The notes: generated by a model from the letters alone, not told the origin. DNA of 64,000 nucleotides from Botryosphaeria dothidea (GCA_011503125.2 WWBZ02000082.1:1302001-1366000), one strand, 5' to 3'; positions 21,625 through 34,908 are shown, counted from the first letter of the stretch. Translations and numbers: made by a program.

Positions 21625-22886
21625 TTACCAAGCCCTCCTCTTGCCAAAGACCCTCAGCCTCTTCACACCGCCATCCGGGATGATGACCAGCTTGACGTGC
21701 GTGAACGCCTTAACGGCCGCATTCTGCAACTCATCCCCGCTAAACTCATGCTCCTCATCCGGCCTCGCAGGGCTCGCCTCCAGGACCTCCACCCAGGCGC
21801 TATCATCATGGCTCGGGTCGCTCTGGAACTCGCCCGCGAAGACCTGGAACTCCTTCGGGAAGTTCCCACGGAAATGCGCGGTATCGACGACAATCCGCTC
21901 AATCTCGCCCGGCGTGCCCAGCCGCACAATAACCCAATCGACGTGCTCGCCCCGCGTCCTCTTCGTCTCCCAGCCATCGCCCATATCCACGCCCCTGCCC
22001 GGCAGCAGCAGGTTGTCCTTGGTGCCAAAGTGCTGGTCGCTGCAGCTCACCGCGACACCCCCGTTCTTCGCCGCCGCCAGGTCAAACACCTCGTCCACAT
22101 CCGCCGGAAACACCGGGATCGGCACGCCAAACGCCCTGAACCGCGCGATCCCGCCATCCGGAAACATCTGCAGCCGCACGTGCGTGTACGGCTTCTCCGT
22201 CTCCTTCTCGAGCCTCCACGCGCGGCGCTGGCTGGGGCCGCACTCCTGCCGCGGCAGCACCGTCTCCCAGCCGCCGAACTCGGGGTCCTTCACGCGCTCG
22301 TCCGCATCTTCGTTGGAGCCGGCGAAGAACGCCTGCACCGCGATCTCGGGCGCGTGGTTGCCGTCAAAGTGCGCCGTGTCGACCTCGAAGCCGCGGAACT
22401 TGCCGCTCGCGACGCCCAGCTTGATGACGACCCAGTCGAAGGGCTGCGGGTTGTGGCGGCGCGTCTCCCAGCCGTCGTACCACGCGCCGGCGTGCGTGAA
22501 GACGCCGGGCTTGCGCACGGGCGGGGTCGGCGTCGTGAGGTTCTCGGCCGCGGCGAACCATTCGTCGGAGACGGCGAGGATTTCGGAGCCGAGGGGCTTG
22601 GAGATGAGGTCTGGATGGCGGGGGAAAAGAGCGGTTAGGTCATGGTTTTGTGGGTGGTGGGGCGGTGGGGTCGGCGAGAGCGGGTCGGGGTGGTGGAGCG
22701 AAAGAGGAAGGGGTGGTTTGCGTAATTGAGAAATGAAGGGAGCCGGAGAAGAGACAAGAAGACCGGGGCGTGGAGGAAGAGAGGGAGGATGATGGCGCTG
22801 GACGTACCAATGCTGTTGCCGGAGAAGGTCTTGTCTATCTCCTCAACGGGGATCTTCTGCACGGGTTCGCTGGAGAAGCCGAACAT
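21625..22886 (-). CDS. DAL2: Allantoicase
   Basis: Splits allantoate to ureidoglycolate and urea in purine breakdown. Two minus-strand exons, 22808-22886 and 21625-22610, with a long 197-nt intron; 354 aa. The protein starts MFGFSSEPVQKIPVEEIDKT and joins across the intron as FSGNSI/DLISKPLGS. The two allantoicase repeats are clear: the first with VFTHAGAWYDGWETRRHNPQ and DWVVIKLGVASGKFRGFEVD, the second with DMGDGWETKRTRGEHVDWV and IERIVVDTAHFRGNFP. Each ends in a THV(R/K)L...PDGG motif. Length fits the family. The frame ends at a TAA inside GGTAAGT, which also resembles a splice donor; since conserved sequence ends here I keep the stop. Confidence 0.93.
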
Positions 22887-24062
22887 CTTGGATAATCGTT
22901 CCGATCAGGAAAGAAAAAAAAAAGGTGGTTCAAAAAATGCTGGATCTCGAAGTTTCGAAGGAGAAGGGTAAAGAGACCTGCTACGGATGAGTTGTCCAGG
23001 CAAGGTTTGGTGTTCGGCGCAATTGCTATCGTCGAGAGGATGCGGGACAAAAAGAAGAATAAGGACATGCACGGGAGGGGAGGGATTGATTGATATAGCA
23101 CCCGAATTCTCGAATGCCCGTCCAAGGGAAAAAGGGTCCAGGCTCCGATGGCGGGGCACCCACACGCACGCAACCAGCGGCATCCAAGCCCTCACCGCTC
23201 GGTCCCCGCCGACACGAGCCGGCCGGGACTCCTAGCGAACAGCCCACGCCCAGTGCAACTCGCCGAGCGGACCGCCGCTCAACGGGAGCCGCGTGCCGTG
23301 CGGTCAGCTCGAGGGCAGGAAGGGCTCCGCACAGTCCAGTCTGACGTGACTTGTTGCGGTGTAGTCGTCGCGCTGCTGAAGTGTTGGAATGGGCGGTGCT
23401 GCAGAAAAGTTGTGGCCTGGCCGGCAGAGGGCCCGCGCGCCGTCCCGAGTTATCCATGCTCGATCCAATCGAGTAATGCATGCCCCGACGGCCCGGATAA
23501 CGACTCTATCACCGTCGCTCTCGAGGCTTGGCCGGAAGGTAAGGCGCAGCAGAGACTCTAGGTGGATCCTCGAGCAGGCACCAGCCGGGGAGCACCCCGG
23601 AACCCGCGCGGACGGAAATACCATTACTGCTTTCATTCGAGTCAAAGACTTTTGAAAATGATGCTACAACTACCGAACCGCGCCACCAGACGTCTTGTCT
23701 ATTTTCGAAAGCCATCATTCCCGAAGCAATGCCGCTTGTGATGTAGGAATACCGGACCCAAAAGAGACATTCTCCAATCCCGCAATCAGAGTTCCTTCGT
23801 TAACACCAGGTTCCATGTTATCCCCACTTATGCAATCCACCGATCCATGCTTCGTTCGCTGCCTGCGATCCCAGACTCCTTCTAAACAACCCCGTATACC
23901 CTAAGAGAAAATCGAAACCATTAGCTGCGCTCCTCTCCATGGAGAATCATACACGCATACCAAGATCATGCATGGGAGGTGCGCAATCAAATGGTCGCTA
24001 GTGCTTATATACCAAACAAGGAGGGGGAATATGCAAAAACTAACGCGAAGCTATATGCACGC
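22887..24062. other. Intergenic, no gene seen
   Basis: About 1.2 kb holding the upstream region of the allantoicase gene and the 3' side of the Mg transporter gene. Short frames on both strands lack any recognisable motif. Confidence 0.5.
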
Positions 24063-26921
24063 TCAGAGGAATTCCATGTTCAAATACCTTTTGCAGATGA
24101 AGAAACATGTGATGCCGAACACAACGAGGCCAGCCGTGATGCCCCAGAACCAGTAGAGCGACTCGGTGTCCTGACCGGGCACGAGCACGTTCATGCCCCA
24201 CATGCCCGTGATGATGTTCATTGGCAAGACGATCGTTCCAAGAACTGTCAGTTTACCGAGGACGTCGTTGGTCTGCTCCGCCCGCTCGTTCATCCGGATG
24301 TTGATCTGCGCAAGGTAGTTCCCATGCGCACGTGAAAGGAGGCTGACCACGTTAGCCATTATTATTGGGCAAGTTTCATCGTCGCGCTCACCTCTCGTAG
24401 TGGCTTAGATTGCCAGTCATCGTGACGATGTGATCCTGAATGTCGCCAAGGTAGAGACCAATCTCCGTCTTGGGTGCAACTTCCCACTGCTCGTTGCATC
24501 TCTTGGCGAATCCCTTGATGACATCTGCTTTGTTTCCCAGCAGTCTGTAGAGAGCCATCACCTTTTTTCTCGTCTCTCCAACTCTTCGAAGCATATGGCC
24601 GCCAGAATCACCTGCGGTGCCGTCACCATGCTCTGATTGCTTCTCGTCGCCGAAATCAAATTTCGACTTCAAATCATTCATGAGCTTGCTTTCTTTGCCT
24701 TCTCCTGGACCCGTACTGTGCATACGAAGGATAGCATCGTCAATGTCGTCCACTTCATCCTCAATGCTCTGGATAAGCGGTGCGTATACGTCGGTGATAT
24801 CGTCGATGATGGCGTATGCGATCCAATCGGAGCTCAGAATCAAGTAGTCACGCAGCTGGCGGATGCGGCGACGAACGTTGGCCATGTGTGGTGTCATGGA
24901 GAAGTGAATCTACCAAGTTAGCATACGGCCACGCTAGAACGAATAGCCGAATGAAACAAAGAAATGGCGAACTTACACTGATCACTCCCTCCCTGAACAC
25001 TATACAGTAGATGTTCACAGGCTGCAGATAGTCGACGCTGTTGGTATCCTGCTCAAAGGTGCGATAGTTGACGAAGTAATAGTTGTGGAAGAGCTCGACC
25101 TTCTCACGAGCCTCTTGCATCATCACATCCTCATGTGTGAGAGGATGAATGCCGAATGCTCGCGTGATGACCTTCATCTCGGCCTCCGTCGGGTTCAAAA
25201 TGTCAAGCCAGAAGACAGGCCGAGGGCCATATCTTTTCTCTTTCGCTCTTGGTGTGCTCGACTGGGCCGGCGTTGCCTCCCCTGTTGTTTCCCCCGACGA
25301 ATTGGCCTTGTGGCTAATCCGCGAACCTTGCCTAGACATCTCAGAAGCCTCTGGGATTGGCGAGGCAAGGAACCTACCCCCGGACCCATTGGCATTAGCA
25401 GGAACTGCTTCGTCCTCATCCGAACTGTCGTCCGAAAGAACCGGGGGCTCTGGAATGAAAAGATCGCGGAAGGATTGGCCTTCTTGGAGAAGCTCAGAAA
25501 GAGTATGGGCATGCAGGGTGCTCTGAAATTCCTCGTTGAAATAGGTGAATCTGAACGGAGCATCGTCATCCTCCCTGTGCCATACTCGCTTCTGCGGACG
25601 AAGCCTGCCATCAACAAGAAGCGGTTCGCTGATCTTGCGTGCCCGGATTCCTTCAATCGTGCGCTGTTCCTTCTCTTGCGCTGACCACTCTTCCAGTGCG
25701 GAAATATTAGGCCAAGGCTTCTTCCTCCGCCTGCGGGCCCGACTCGGTCCTTCTGTCGGGTGTGCATACTCTTCCCGTCCAATCTCAGACATGAGGTCCT
25801 GTGGAAAGCAGACATCTCGCTCGGCTGGGTGCTCATCGAGACGGCTGACGGTATCTTTCGGCGATGGCGGTGATGACATTTGGTAGCCCCGATCGCCAGA
25901 TCCGGAACGATCGTCAATCGGAATGAGCGCATCACGCGAAAGCGGCCCAGGCTCACGGTCTGAAGTGCGGGAATTTTGGCGGTCGAGGTCACCAGTCAGC
26001 ATGACATCGTCAAAGCCCATGTCCGACTCCAGCCGTGGACTGCCAGGCACAGAGGGCGGGTTGTTGACATCGTAGTCGTCTTGTCGCTGCTGGTTGGTTG
26101 GTGGTCGAGAGCCAGCCTTTCTCCTAGTTGAATTGGACGAGGCGCTGGACCTGCGACGGATGCGTTCGGCGAAGCGAATTCCAGGGGAAACGATGGACGA
26201 CAAGCCGCCATATCCACCAAAGCGCGGGCTGTCTCTCTTGATGGACGAGCCCATCAGCGGTGTCCGATCATCGGCGCTATCCTCATCCTCATTTTCAACG
26301 CGTTCTGACCGGGTCAACTTGGAGCGAGAGCCATCGGAACGCTTCGTTGTCGGGAACGGGAAGGCGGTCGAGGGACGGTGGCTTGGCGAGGAACGGTTGA
26401 AAGGCTGACTCGAACGTGGACTGTAGAAACCGCCCTGCATGATGCTGTGTCGGCGAGTCTGGAGGGGGCCTTGGTCTCTATACACTTGTATTAGCCGTCA
26501 TGTGCACGAGGGCGCTGCAGGGCCTGAGTCGCGATGCGTCTTACCGGTGATCGAGCAGCGCCTCACTCTCCAGACTAGTGTTGCTGCCCTTGTTACGCAG
26601 GCGATAGAAGCTGCTGCGAGCGGCATCCTCATGGCTCACATCGGCCAGGCTGGGGCGCTCGGGACCCATGGTATCCGAAGGCACATCGGTCGGGTCTTCT
26701 GATGGTGGAGCGGCGAAAGACTGACGTCTCCGGCGCTTCTTGCCGCCGCGATGCTTCCGCTTCTTTGCAGAGCCGGCCTGGGGGCGGGAGGGGTCCTGCT
26801 GAGATTGCGAGGACGTCGGCTGAGCCAGCACAGAGCTAATTGAAGGTTGAGCCGGCGCAGCGCTACCGTGAGGCGCTGTGGGAGCCGAAGAGGATTCGCC
26901 GGAGTTGTCGCGCGACGCCAT
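24063..26921 (-). CDS. MNR2: CorA-family magnesium transporter (Alr1/Mnr2 type)
   Basis: Transports Mg2+ across the plasma membrane (Alr1) or vacuole (Mnr2). Four minus-strand exons: 26545-26921, 24977-26477, 24392-24909 and 24063-24342; introns of 67, 67 and 49 nt; 891 aa. The first 450 residues are polar, with a basic run KKRKHRGGKKRRRRQ near residue 52. The CorA cytosolic domain begins near VFWLDILNPTEAEM. Near the C-terminus lie two membrane helices; the first ends in the selectivity motif GMWGMN, the second contains YWFWGITAGLVVFGITCFF. The long N-terminal part favours Mnr2 over short CorA proteins, but Alr1 versus Mnr2 cannot be settled by eye. The last residues (YLNMEFL) are less conserved and the exact C-terminus is uncertain. 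Confidence 0.92.
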
Positions 26922-27737
26922 TGTGGGAGTGTCGGGGATGGGGTGGCGACGACAGGAGATGAAGGGCTAGTCGGGGGCGCAGTGACGCAGCATGCGAGCG
27001 GGTAGGAGGTGAGGATAAGGGATGCGATGTTGGGGTTCAGGGTGCGCAGGGTGGTGGAAGGAGAGAAGCGCGAGCTGCAGGTCAGCGCAGCCAGCGAGCG
27101 AACACCCCGGCACGGGTTGACGTAGTGGTTCCAATCGGCTGCGCTCTGGCCCGAGCGAGTCAACGATCGCCGTGATTGGCACTCCAGACCCAGCCCCCGG
27201 ACGGAAGCTTTCGGTTCGAGAGAGCGAGTCGTGGGGGAATGCTGCAGAGTTTTCGTCGCTGCGACAAAGAGACGACTGATGACTGCAAGGGCGCAGCGTT
27301 GCGCTCTTTCAGCCGGGCCAAGCTGCCGTTTTTCAGCTCGCGTGCTCCGCTGCCGGTTTTGTCTCCATGATGCACTCCGCCGTAACGCCCTCAGACCCCT
27401 AGCTGCAACAGGATTAACCAGATTTGCACCATCCGCTGTGGATTCGCTGATACGAGGCCCGAGTGCTGCGTAGTGCGGAGGCAACGGGCAGCCAACGTCA
27501 TTCGACCGATTTTTCGGCCTGCACACCACCAGAGCAGTTTCAATCTCGATTTCGTGTCGATTCTCTCTCTGTCTTGCTGTCATCTAATAAATTGGACGGG
27601 TATACGCGCGATGCACTTCGCCGCCGCAATTGTGTCTAGAACGCAAATCGTTTCCGTGCCGCACGACGGCCAAGCTGCCGGATGAGGGCGCCGAGCCGAG
27701 GAATATGGAGCGCGCCCCTCCCAGGCTTGCGCAATTT
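26922..27737. other. Intergenic, no gene seen
   Basis: About 800 bp upstream of the Mg transporter start and downstream of the FRAG1/DRAM/SFK1 gene. An open minus frame of 315 codons (26636-27583) mostly overlaps the transporter exon in another phase and shows no family signature. Confidence 0.5.
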
Positions 27738-28763
27738 TTACGTTGAGACTTGAGCCGATTCCTGTAGTAGCGGCGTTCGCTCTTGTGCCTCTGCCTTGTT
27801 GTCAATCGGCACCCTAGCAACAAAGTGAGCTGACGATGCAGAAAGGCGGGGGAAAGAGACAAGCACTTACGCCACAAACCCAACAAAAGCCAGCATGTAG
27901 AAGCAGCCGAGAAAAGCCAGAATCCATTCGAAAATCCCCGCAATTCGCATATGCCCGGTATACATGAGTCCGACAAAAGCCAGCCCCATCACTACTTCGA
28001 GAAGAACGACGAACGCGCTGAAAGCGCAGCTGTTGCACGTGTCAGCAAAACCATTGCGCTCTTCGAGTGACTTGTTGGCGCACTAGAATCTCAACTCTCG
28101 GAACTTGGACGGCTTAACGGTCTGATCATAGTAGACAACCGTGGTACTCAGAGCGGAGAGCCCCAGTCCAGAAAAGCATATTAGCAACAGGATGTGATGC
28201 TCCTGGTGAAACCGGAAAGTGTCCATGACGGCCAGCAGGATGAGTCCCGCCCCGGCGACAACCCCGGATACCATGGCAAGGATTGAGATGTGTTTCTTGA
28301 ACCAAAGATCATCGATTCCGTACATACGGTGGTCTGGACAATGCGGTCAGCTGACGTATCAGTGTTCAGATGGACGGCTTGCATAATCTCGCATGGGAAA
28401 TGCAGAACCCAGAGATCTCTCTAGATACAAACAAAGACGGCAGGCTTACCATATCGCGCAAAATGTACCGAGCACACAGTTCCGATGAAAGCGAAGGCGG
28501 TAATGGTCGCGCCAATCAGGAAGAAGGGTTTCAGCATAAACGCAGCGATATCCGAGATGAAACTAACAGCACCGAATCAAAGGGGCAACTCCACAGAGAT
28601 GCGCTTGTTAGACCTACGCGATATCTGGATTCGACTGGCCTGGGTATTTCGGCGTGCCCTTGGCGATCCAAGTAATCAACAGCACAAACAGCGTGATGAA
28701 CCAAGTAACGCCGGAAATGAGAGGCAAGAGCCAAAGACGATGCAACGGGAAAAGGACCGCCAT
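27738..28763 (-). CDS. FRAG1/DRAM/SFK1-family membrane protein
   Basis: Multi-pass membrane protein of the family that includes yeast Sfk1 (plasma-membrane phosphoinositide and lipid-asymmetry regulator) and animal DRAM. Five minus-strand exons: 28618-28763, 28450-28562, 28084-28333, 27871-28029 and 27738-27813; introns of 55, 116, 54 and 57 nt; 247 aa. The first helix follows MAVLFPLHRLWLLPLISGVT; the family motif YISDI appears here as AFISDIAAFM, and KFRELRFYCAFSAFVVLLEV and GIFEWILAFLGCFYMLAF lie in the last helices. Six hydrophobic segments fit the family. I prefer splicing at the perfect GTAAGT donor at 27870 over a stop there, because it gives a short polar tail ending in RTPLLQESAQVST. 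Confidence 0.8.
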
Positions 28764-30637
28764 GCTGGAGACACAAAAGCGCGGCCTTGCCGCTGCTGAG
28801 AGAGCTGAGGGCGCGAGAAAATCTTGTCGAGGTGGAGTGGGTGGTACAGTGGTTTTAAGAGCCCACGAGAACAAGGCGTAGGGGTCAGATGGCCGCTGGC
28901 AGCCGATCGATTGCCGATGCAAGCGCCCAAATCGTGCGATGATGAAGGCGCGGTCACCACCAGAGACAGCAACAGCAGAGCATAGCGAGTATGGGTTCAT
29001 CTATACCGTGGTAGCTCGTTCACGATGTTGTAACAACTCCATGGATCAAGGTATCTTCATGTGAAGAGACCTCACATTACCGAGAAAGAAGCTCATGAGG
29101 CGCACGACCCAGGCCTTCCGATGACGTCATGCGGCGCTTCTCCACGGCCACCCCCGCCCAGAGGCCATCCCCCCAACAACGGCCATCACCACTCATCGCC
29201 CAGCTCATCCCTCCCATTGGAACAAGCTTTCGGAAGAGATCTGGGTTTCTTGTCCATCTAGCCACATCCACGGAGGACCACATGCTGCTCACAATCTCTA
29301 CCACACTTACCGGCAAGTCTACACAATCCGATCGCAGAAGTCCAATTATTAAGATGGCCTTGATGTTCTGGCGCATCACCCGCAGCAACTTTCGATAGCC
29401 GTTACCGATGAGTTTACGCGCTGTAGTGTGTGTTCGTGCCTTCACATCTGCTGCGTCTTCTCGAGGGTTGCAACATCATTGGATCACGAGGTTCTAATTT
29501 CCATCACATTCTGCAGTAGTGTCCTCGATAAAATAGCGTCAGTAAATCCAGAGGCTCTATAAGCCAAAACAGCGTCAAATTCCTATCCTTTTCGGACCTT
29601 CTGCGTCATCCTGTGAGGAGCTCGGCCGACGGCGTAGGACGCCTTGAGCTGCGACACTCATGGAGAACAGTCTCACGATGAACGTAAACAAAAAAAAAAA
29701 AAGCTGGGCATGCTTTGGATATTTTTGCTTAATTAATCTATCCGATATCTTTTTTAACTGCCAACTTCCAGTCCAGAAAATCATTGATTTGACCAACAGC
29801 AGTCAACACCTCTGCGCCGTCTCATCTCCGTAATCAGTGTCTTCTGCAAAATCGAGCCGATCAGCCCGCCTTGGGCCAGATCTTTGTCAATGCTACCTCG
29901 CGCAGCCATGCGCGCCCACCTGGATTCAACAAACGATACAGCTGCAGAGCCTCGTACCCAAAAAGCTCGGATGATCGTTTTGACGTGTGACAAGGATGAA
30001 CTCAGCATGACTCAACATGAGAGGGAGAAGTCCCAGCATAGAGCTATCTCCGTTAAGAAGGATTCGCCCTGATGTGGAAAGACCAGGGAAAAAGCACAGG
30101 GTAAGCAAGGCTAATCAATTGACAGGATAGCTCAGGAGTTTGTGCATACGTACTAATCTGTACCCTGACTTCCGTCAGCTTTGTCTCTGTGGGGTTATGC
30201 GCGGGGGCTGAGACCGGGGTGTCTGCATTTAGGGTCGGATACCATCCTAAAATGGCAAGAACCTTTCCCGTAACGCGCGTATAGATACGAGTAAGTGGGC
30301 CCATGGTTGGCAAACTTTCTCTGCAAAGCCTACCGCTTCAGGTAACTAGTGTAAATTCTGGCGTTGGTGCCTGACGATAGGCGTGGCCCTAGGTACGTGG
30401 CGGGGGCCAAAACGGCGGCCGTTGCGGGGTACAAGGCCAGACCACAATATTTCCTGGGACTCTGAGGATCCAATGCCGTGCTCGTTCCCTGCAGGGTATC
30501 ACCAGGCATTTGAAGAAGTGCCGCCCTTAGCGGAGCCAAGTATTGAATCACGCAAAGATAAATAATCATCATGGTGGCCGCATTTCCCAAGGACATAACC
30601 TTACAAACGTCTCTTTTACGTCTTCATCATCCAAAAC
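28764..30637. other. Intergenic, no gene seen
   Basis: About 1.9 kb between divergent genes. Frames are short and without motifs. It contains a run of A bases near 29692 and nothing else I can name. Confidence 0.5.
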
Positions 30638-32985
30638 ATGACCGGCGCAACGAACGGCACCAATGGCACCAGCAGCACGCTGCCCGCCATTGTTACTTCT
30701 TCCGAGGAGTTCGTGGCCCACGAATATGACTACGTTATCGTCGGTGGCGGTACTGCAGGGCTGGTCATCGCTGCCAGGCTGAGCGAGAACCCGGACGTCA
30801 CGATTGGCGTTATCGAAGCCGGGAAAAATAGACTCGACGACATGATTGTCGACACGCCCGCCCTCTTCACCCAGATGCTAGGAAACCCGGAGTACGATTG
30901 GAATCTGAAGACGGCTCCACAAGTATGTCCCTTTCTTCCTGTCACCGAGAGTGTGAAAGCTAATATCTCAAAGGTCGGTACCGGCGAAAGAAGGCATCAT
31001 TTGCCGCGTGGAAAGGCTCTTGGCGGTAGGTTCCCTTCCCCAAGCATTCGATTCAAGAATCATACTAACAACACCCTAAAGGCAGCAGCGCTACCAACTA
31101 CATGATGTAAGAGTTTCCATTCCGGTGGGATCAAGACATCTAGACGGATTCATTATACACGAGGATGTCAATGGCATACCCAGACAGATATATGTGGAAG
31201 TAGAACTTGGCTAATCCGATACACACAACAGGTATGTCCGCGGCTCTGAACAAGACTATGATGATTGGGCTACTCTTGCGGATGATCCTTCCTGGTCGTT
31301 CGCCAACATGTCTCAATACTCGCGGAAACACCAGACGCTCGAGCCTGTTCCGGAGAACATCACCAACCGCGCAGCCCTCAACCTCGTAGGCGCCAACCAC
31401 GGCACCAGCGGCCCTATCCACACTTCGTTTAACGACTTTCGTCTGGAGCTCGAAGACGACTTCCTCGTCGCGTGCGATCAGGCGGCAGGTATCGCCAAGA
31501 AGCCCGCCGATGCTTTCTCCGGAGACCACTACGGCTTCGCATCATGCCTGGGCTCCGTCTACCGCACTGGCAAGAACCGCGGTCGACGCTCCTACGCTGC
31601 GCGCGGCTACCTCGAGGAGAATGCGCACCGCGACAACCTCAAGGTCCTGTGCGAGGCCGCCGCGACCTCGATTGTGCTCACCGGCTCCGGAGCCGACACC
31701 AAGGCCACGGGCGTCAACTTCTCCTTCCGGGGCGGAGCTGCCACCAACACCGTCAAGGCGCGTCGTGAAGTCATCCTCTGCGGCGGTACGATCCACTCCC
31801 CCCAGATCCTCGAGCTGTCGGGCATCGGCGACCCGGAGGTGCTGCGCAAAGCGGGCGTGGAGCTCAAGGTCGCGCTGCCCAGCGTCGGCGAGAACTACCA
31901 AGACCACGTCGTCGCGGGGATTGGCTACGAGCTGGCACCGGGTACGACCTCGATGGACGCCGCGTCCAACCCGGCCGTGCTGGCCGCTGCGCAGAAGGCG
32001 CTGGTCGAGAACCAAGGGGGCCCGCTGACAGCCATGGCGAGCGGACAGGGATTTCTCAGGTAAGAGGACCTCCCCGATCTACCGGCACTCCCATACTGAA
32101 ACAGATCCAGCTACAAGCAGCTCGCCTCCGCAGAAGAGCTGGAGAAGACCATCGCCAGCATCCGCGAGACGCAGAAGGCGGCGTCGACGACGGACTTCCA
32201 GCAGCGCCAGTTCGACCAGGTGATCAAGCACCTCGAGGACCCCAAGTCGGCCAACCTGCAGTTCCTGCTGCTGCCCATCACCCTCAACTTCAGCGGCGAC
32301 GCCGTGCTTGACCAGTCCCAGCTGTACCTACCCGCCGACCCAGCCAAGCCCCAGCAGGCCGCGGTTGTCTGCGCCCTGCAGTATCCCGTGTCTCGCGGGT
32401 CTGTGCATATTGAGAGTTCCGGTGAGTGAAAAAGAAGAGACGCCTTCGTTTCGTTTCCCCTTGTCTGGAGATCTGGATCAGTCCAATATTGTGCTAACCT
32501 CACCATCACCACAGACCCAACCAAGCCGCCCGTCATCGACCCCGCCTACTTCAAGCACCCAGCCGACCTCGCCATCATGGCTGCTGCCATGCGCACGACC
32601 GACACCTTCGACAAGGCCCCAGCTCTTGCCGGCAAGGTCACCAAGCGCACGTACCCCGATCCGAGCTTCGACCTGAAGGACCTGGCGCAGGCGGAGCAGG
32701 CGATCAAGGATTTCTACATCGGCGAGTATCACAGTGTTGGAAGCTGTGCTATGGGCGATGCCGTGGACTCGAAGCTGAGGGTTAAGGGCGTGAAGGGATT
32801 GAGGGTGGCGGACGCCAGGTGAGTATCTTTTTCATATTCCTCGGGAATGAGGCTGATTGAACTATAGTGTTTTCCCGAACCATGTCAGCGGTAATACTCA
32901 GAGCTCGGTGTACGCGCTGGCTGAGAAGGCGGCCGATATTGTGAAGCACGACAACGATTACGCTGCGCTGGAAAAGCAGTCGTAG
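30638..32985 (+). CDS. GMC-family FAD oxidoreductase (choline dehydrogenase-like)
   Basis: Flavoenzyme that oxidises an alcohol; the substrate cannot be told. Seven exons: 30638-30922, 30974-31025, 31082-31106, 31232-32059, 32105-32421, 32515-32818 and 32868-32985; 642 aa. The third exon is only 25 nt. The FAD-binding motif [20 protein letters not shown] is at about 30-50, the GMC signature is split over exons 2-4 ([20 protein letters not shown]), and the second signature [16 protein letters not shown] lies in exon 4. The catalytic His region is [10 protein letters not shown], with the second active-site loop [12 protein letters not shown]. No signal peptide is visible, so it is probably cytosolic, unlike secreted aryl-alcohol oxidases. 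The N-terminal 25 residues are a Thr/Asn/Gly-rich extension. Confidence 0.92.
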
Positions 32986-33603
32986 GTCTCTCTCTTTGTT
33001 TGGGGAACTGGGGGCGGCAACGAGAGGCAGACTGTAGAAGGCACGTAGATATGAGTGAAATGTTTATGATGAATCTTCAGAGCTATACTCTGTGTCCAGT
33101 TCCAAAGGTCTCAATGGTAGCTAGCTGGATGCGATCCGAAAGATGAATCCGCTGATCCCGACGACGAAATGTGGGGACAGGGATTTCCGCGCAGAAGCCA
33201 CCCCTGCCCCGAGCGACCATCACCACTCTCTAATCATGCCGACGGGCTTACCGATGGGATCCTGTACGAGCGAGGCAATTTGGCGCGCCACGACCACCTT
33301 TACGAGGCACTTCCGGCTGACAGCGCCCTCGGAAGTAGAAGCCGATGGAATTTCCGACCGGCCGCGCAAAATGAAAGACATCCGCGCCGATGATTGGTAA
33401 TCCACGATGGCATAATAGCATAAGAGCACCACCATCCAATTCCGCGCTCTCGGCTCGTGCTTATCACAGCTTCTGAGCATCTCCAGAAAACACCGGAGCA
33501 TCTGCAAGAGTAAGATCTTAAAAGCTAGATCAACTCCAACACAGAACATCCAGCACTCAACTCAACACCACAAGCACCCGCAACCGTGGCTCTCAAGCGC
33601 ACC
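32986..33603. other. Intergenic, no gene seen
   Basis: About 620 bp between two genes in the same direction, holding the 3' end of the GMC gene and the promoter of the DsbA-family gene. Confidence 0.5.
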
Positions 33604-34339
33604 ATGACGCACTTCAACATCGACATCATCTCCGACACCGTCTGCCCGTACGCCTCCCCAAACGGTTCCTACCTCCCACCTTTCCGTCTTTCTGTCCTCA
33701 AAAGAAAATCCATGCCTAACACCGCCCAACAGCTGGTGCTACGTCGGCCACAAGCGCCTCGCCCGCGCCATCGCGCAACACACCCAACGCCACCCCGCCG
33801 ACACCTTCACCACCGCCTGGCACGCCTTCTACCTCGACCCGACTGCGCCCACCCCCGGCGAGGACAAGCAGGCCCGCTACGAGCGCCGCTTCGGCGCCGC
33901 GCGCACGCGCATGATGCAGGAGCGCCTGGCGCAGATCGGGCGGGCCGAAGGCATCGCTTTCAAGTTCGGCGGCCGCACGGGGAACACGCGCGACTCGCAC
34001 CGCTTGGTGGCGCTGGGGCGCGCGAAGGGCGGGGAGGCACAGACGCGCGTCGTGGAGGCGTTGTTCAAGGCTTATTTCGAGGAGGAGGGGGATATTACGG
34101 ATAGGGCGGTGTTGGCGGCGGCGGGCGTGCGGGCGGGGCTGGATGAGGCGGAGGTGAAGGGGTGGTTGGAGGGGGGCAAGGGCGGGGAGGTGGTCGATCG
34201 GGAGGTGGAGGAGGCGAAGAGGCGGTTTGTCAGCGGGGTGCCGCATTTTACGGTCAATCGGCGGTGGGAGATTGGCGGGGCGGAGGAGCCGGAGAGTTTC
34301 TTGGAGGTGTTCGAGGAGGTGAAGAGGGCGGAGAAGTAG
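33604..34339 (+). CDS. DsbA-family thioredoxin-like oxidoreductase (FrnE-like)
   Basis: Member of the DsbA/FrnE/2-hydroxychromene-2-carboxylate isomerase family; in fungi these are mostly cytosolic and of unknown substrate. Two exons, 33604-33647 and 33733-34339, 85-nt intron; 216 aa. The protein starts MTHFNIDIISDTVCPWCYVG: the CPWC redox motif is created by the splice (CC/C TGG). The helical insert contains FGAARTRMMQERLAQIGRAE, and the family's cis-Pro segment is SGVPHFTVNRRWEIGGAEEP. Length is typical. Codon use shifts to G-rich in the last third. No signal peptide. Confidence 0.88.
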
Positions 34340-34534
34340 GGGGGGTTGCTTGGGGGAAGAAAAAGGAAAGAGGGGAAGTGGAACTGTTGGTCGGCAAAAG
34401 CGAAATGTTGGATGAAAAGAAGGAATGGTAGTCGAATTCGTGAGTAATAAAGGTATATCCCGAAAGCCGTTTAAATCGCGGGCGGCTTGAAACTTTAGCT
34501 TACGGCCACACTTGTTCCTAGTGCCATCAAACAT

Positions 34535-34908
34535 TTATGCCACAACCTTCTCTTGCTCCTTGCCATTGCTCTGCTCATTTCCAGGACTGTACTGCTCTTT
34601 CAGCAGGCCCCTCTGCCTCAGATCCTCCACTCTTTCACGCTCTTTCTTCTCGTCCCGCTTCAACTTGATCTGCCACCACGACCAGAAGAGCAGCATGCCT
34701 AGAGAATACGTCACTTGTAAGCCAATCAACTCGCTGTTAAGAAGTGCTCGACTTGGTCGAACCTACCCAATAGCATGGTTCCAATACCGCCGAACATTAC
34801 ACCAATCTCATGACCGGTCGAAGGCGCTGGGATATAGATGATACCCTCCTCACCACCACCGCCGCCGCCGGCGCGCTTGAAGAGCTGGCCGAGGTTACGA
34901 ACGTCCAT
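34535..34908 (-). CDS. Small single-pass membrane protein, function unknown
   Basis: I do not recognise a named family. Two minus-strand exons, 34767-34908 and 34535-34698, 68-nt intron; 101 aa. The protein starts MDVRNLGQLFKRAGGGGGGE, has one hydrophobic helix EIGVMFGGIGTMLLGMLLFW (about 34-53, crossing the splice site) and then a charged tail KLKRDEKKERERVEDLRQRG. The short polar N-terminus, single helix and basic/coiled tail suggest an organelle membrane protein. The clean splice junction inside the helix and family-like composition support a real gene. Confidence 0.7.

Noticed and set aside
21697..22638. Plus-strand frame of 313 codons over the allantoicase gene
   Set aside because: Antisense to both conserved allantoicase repeats.
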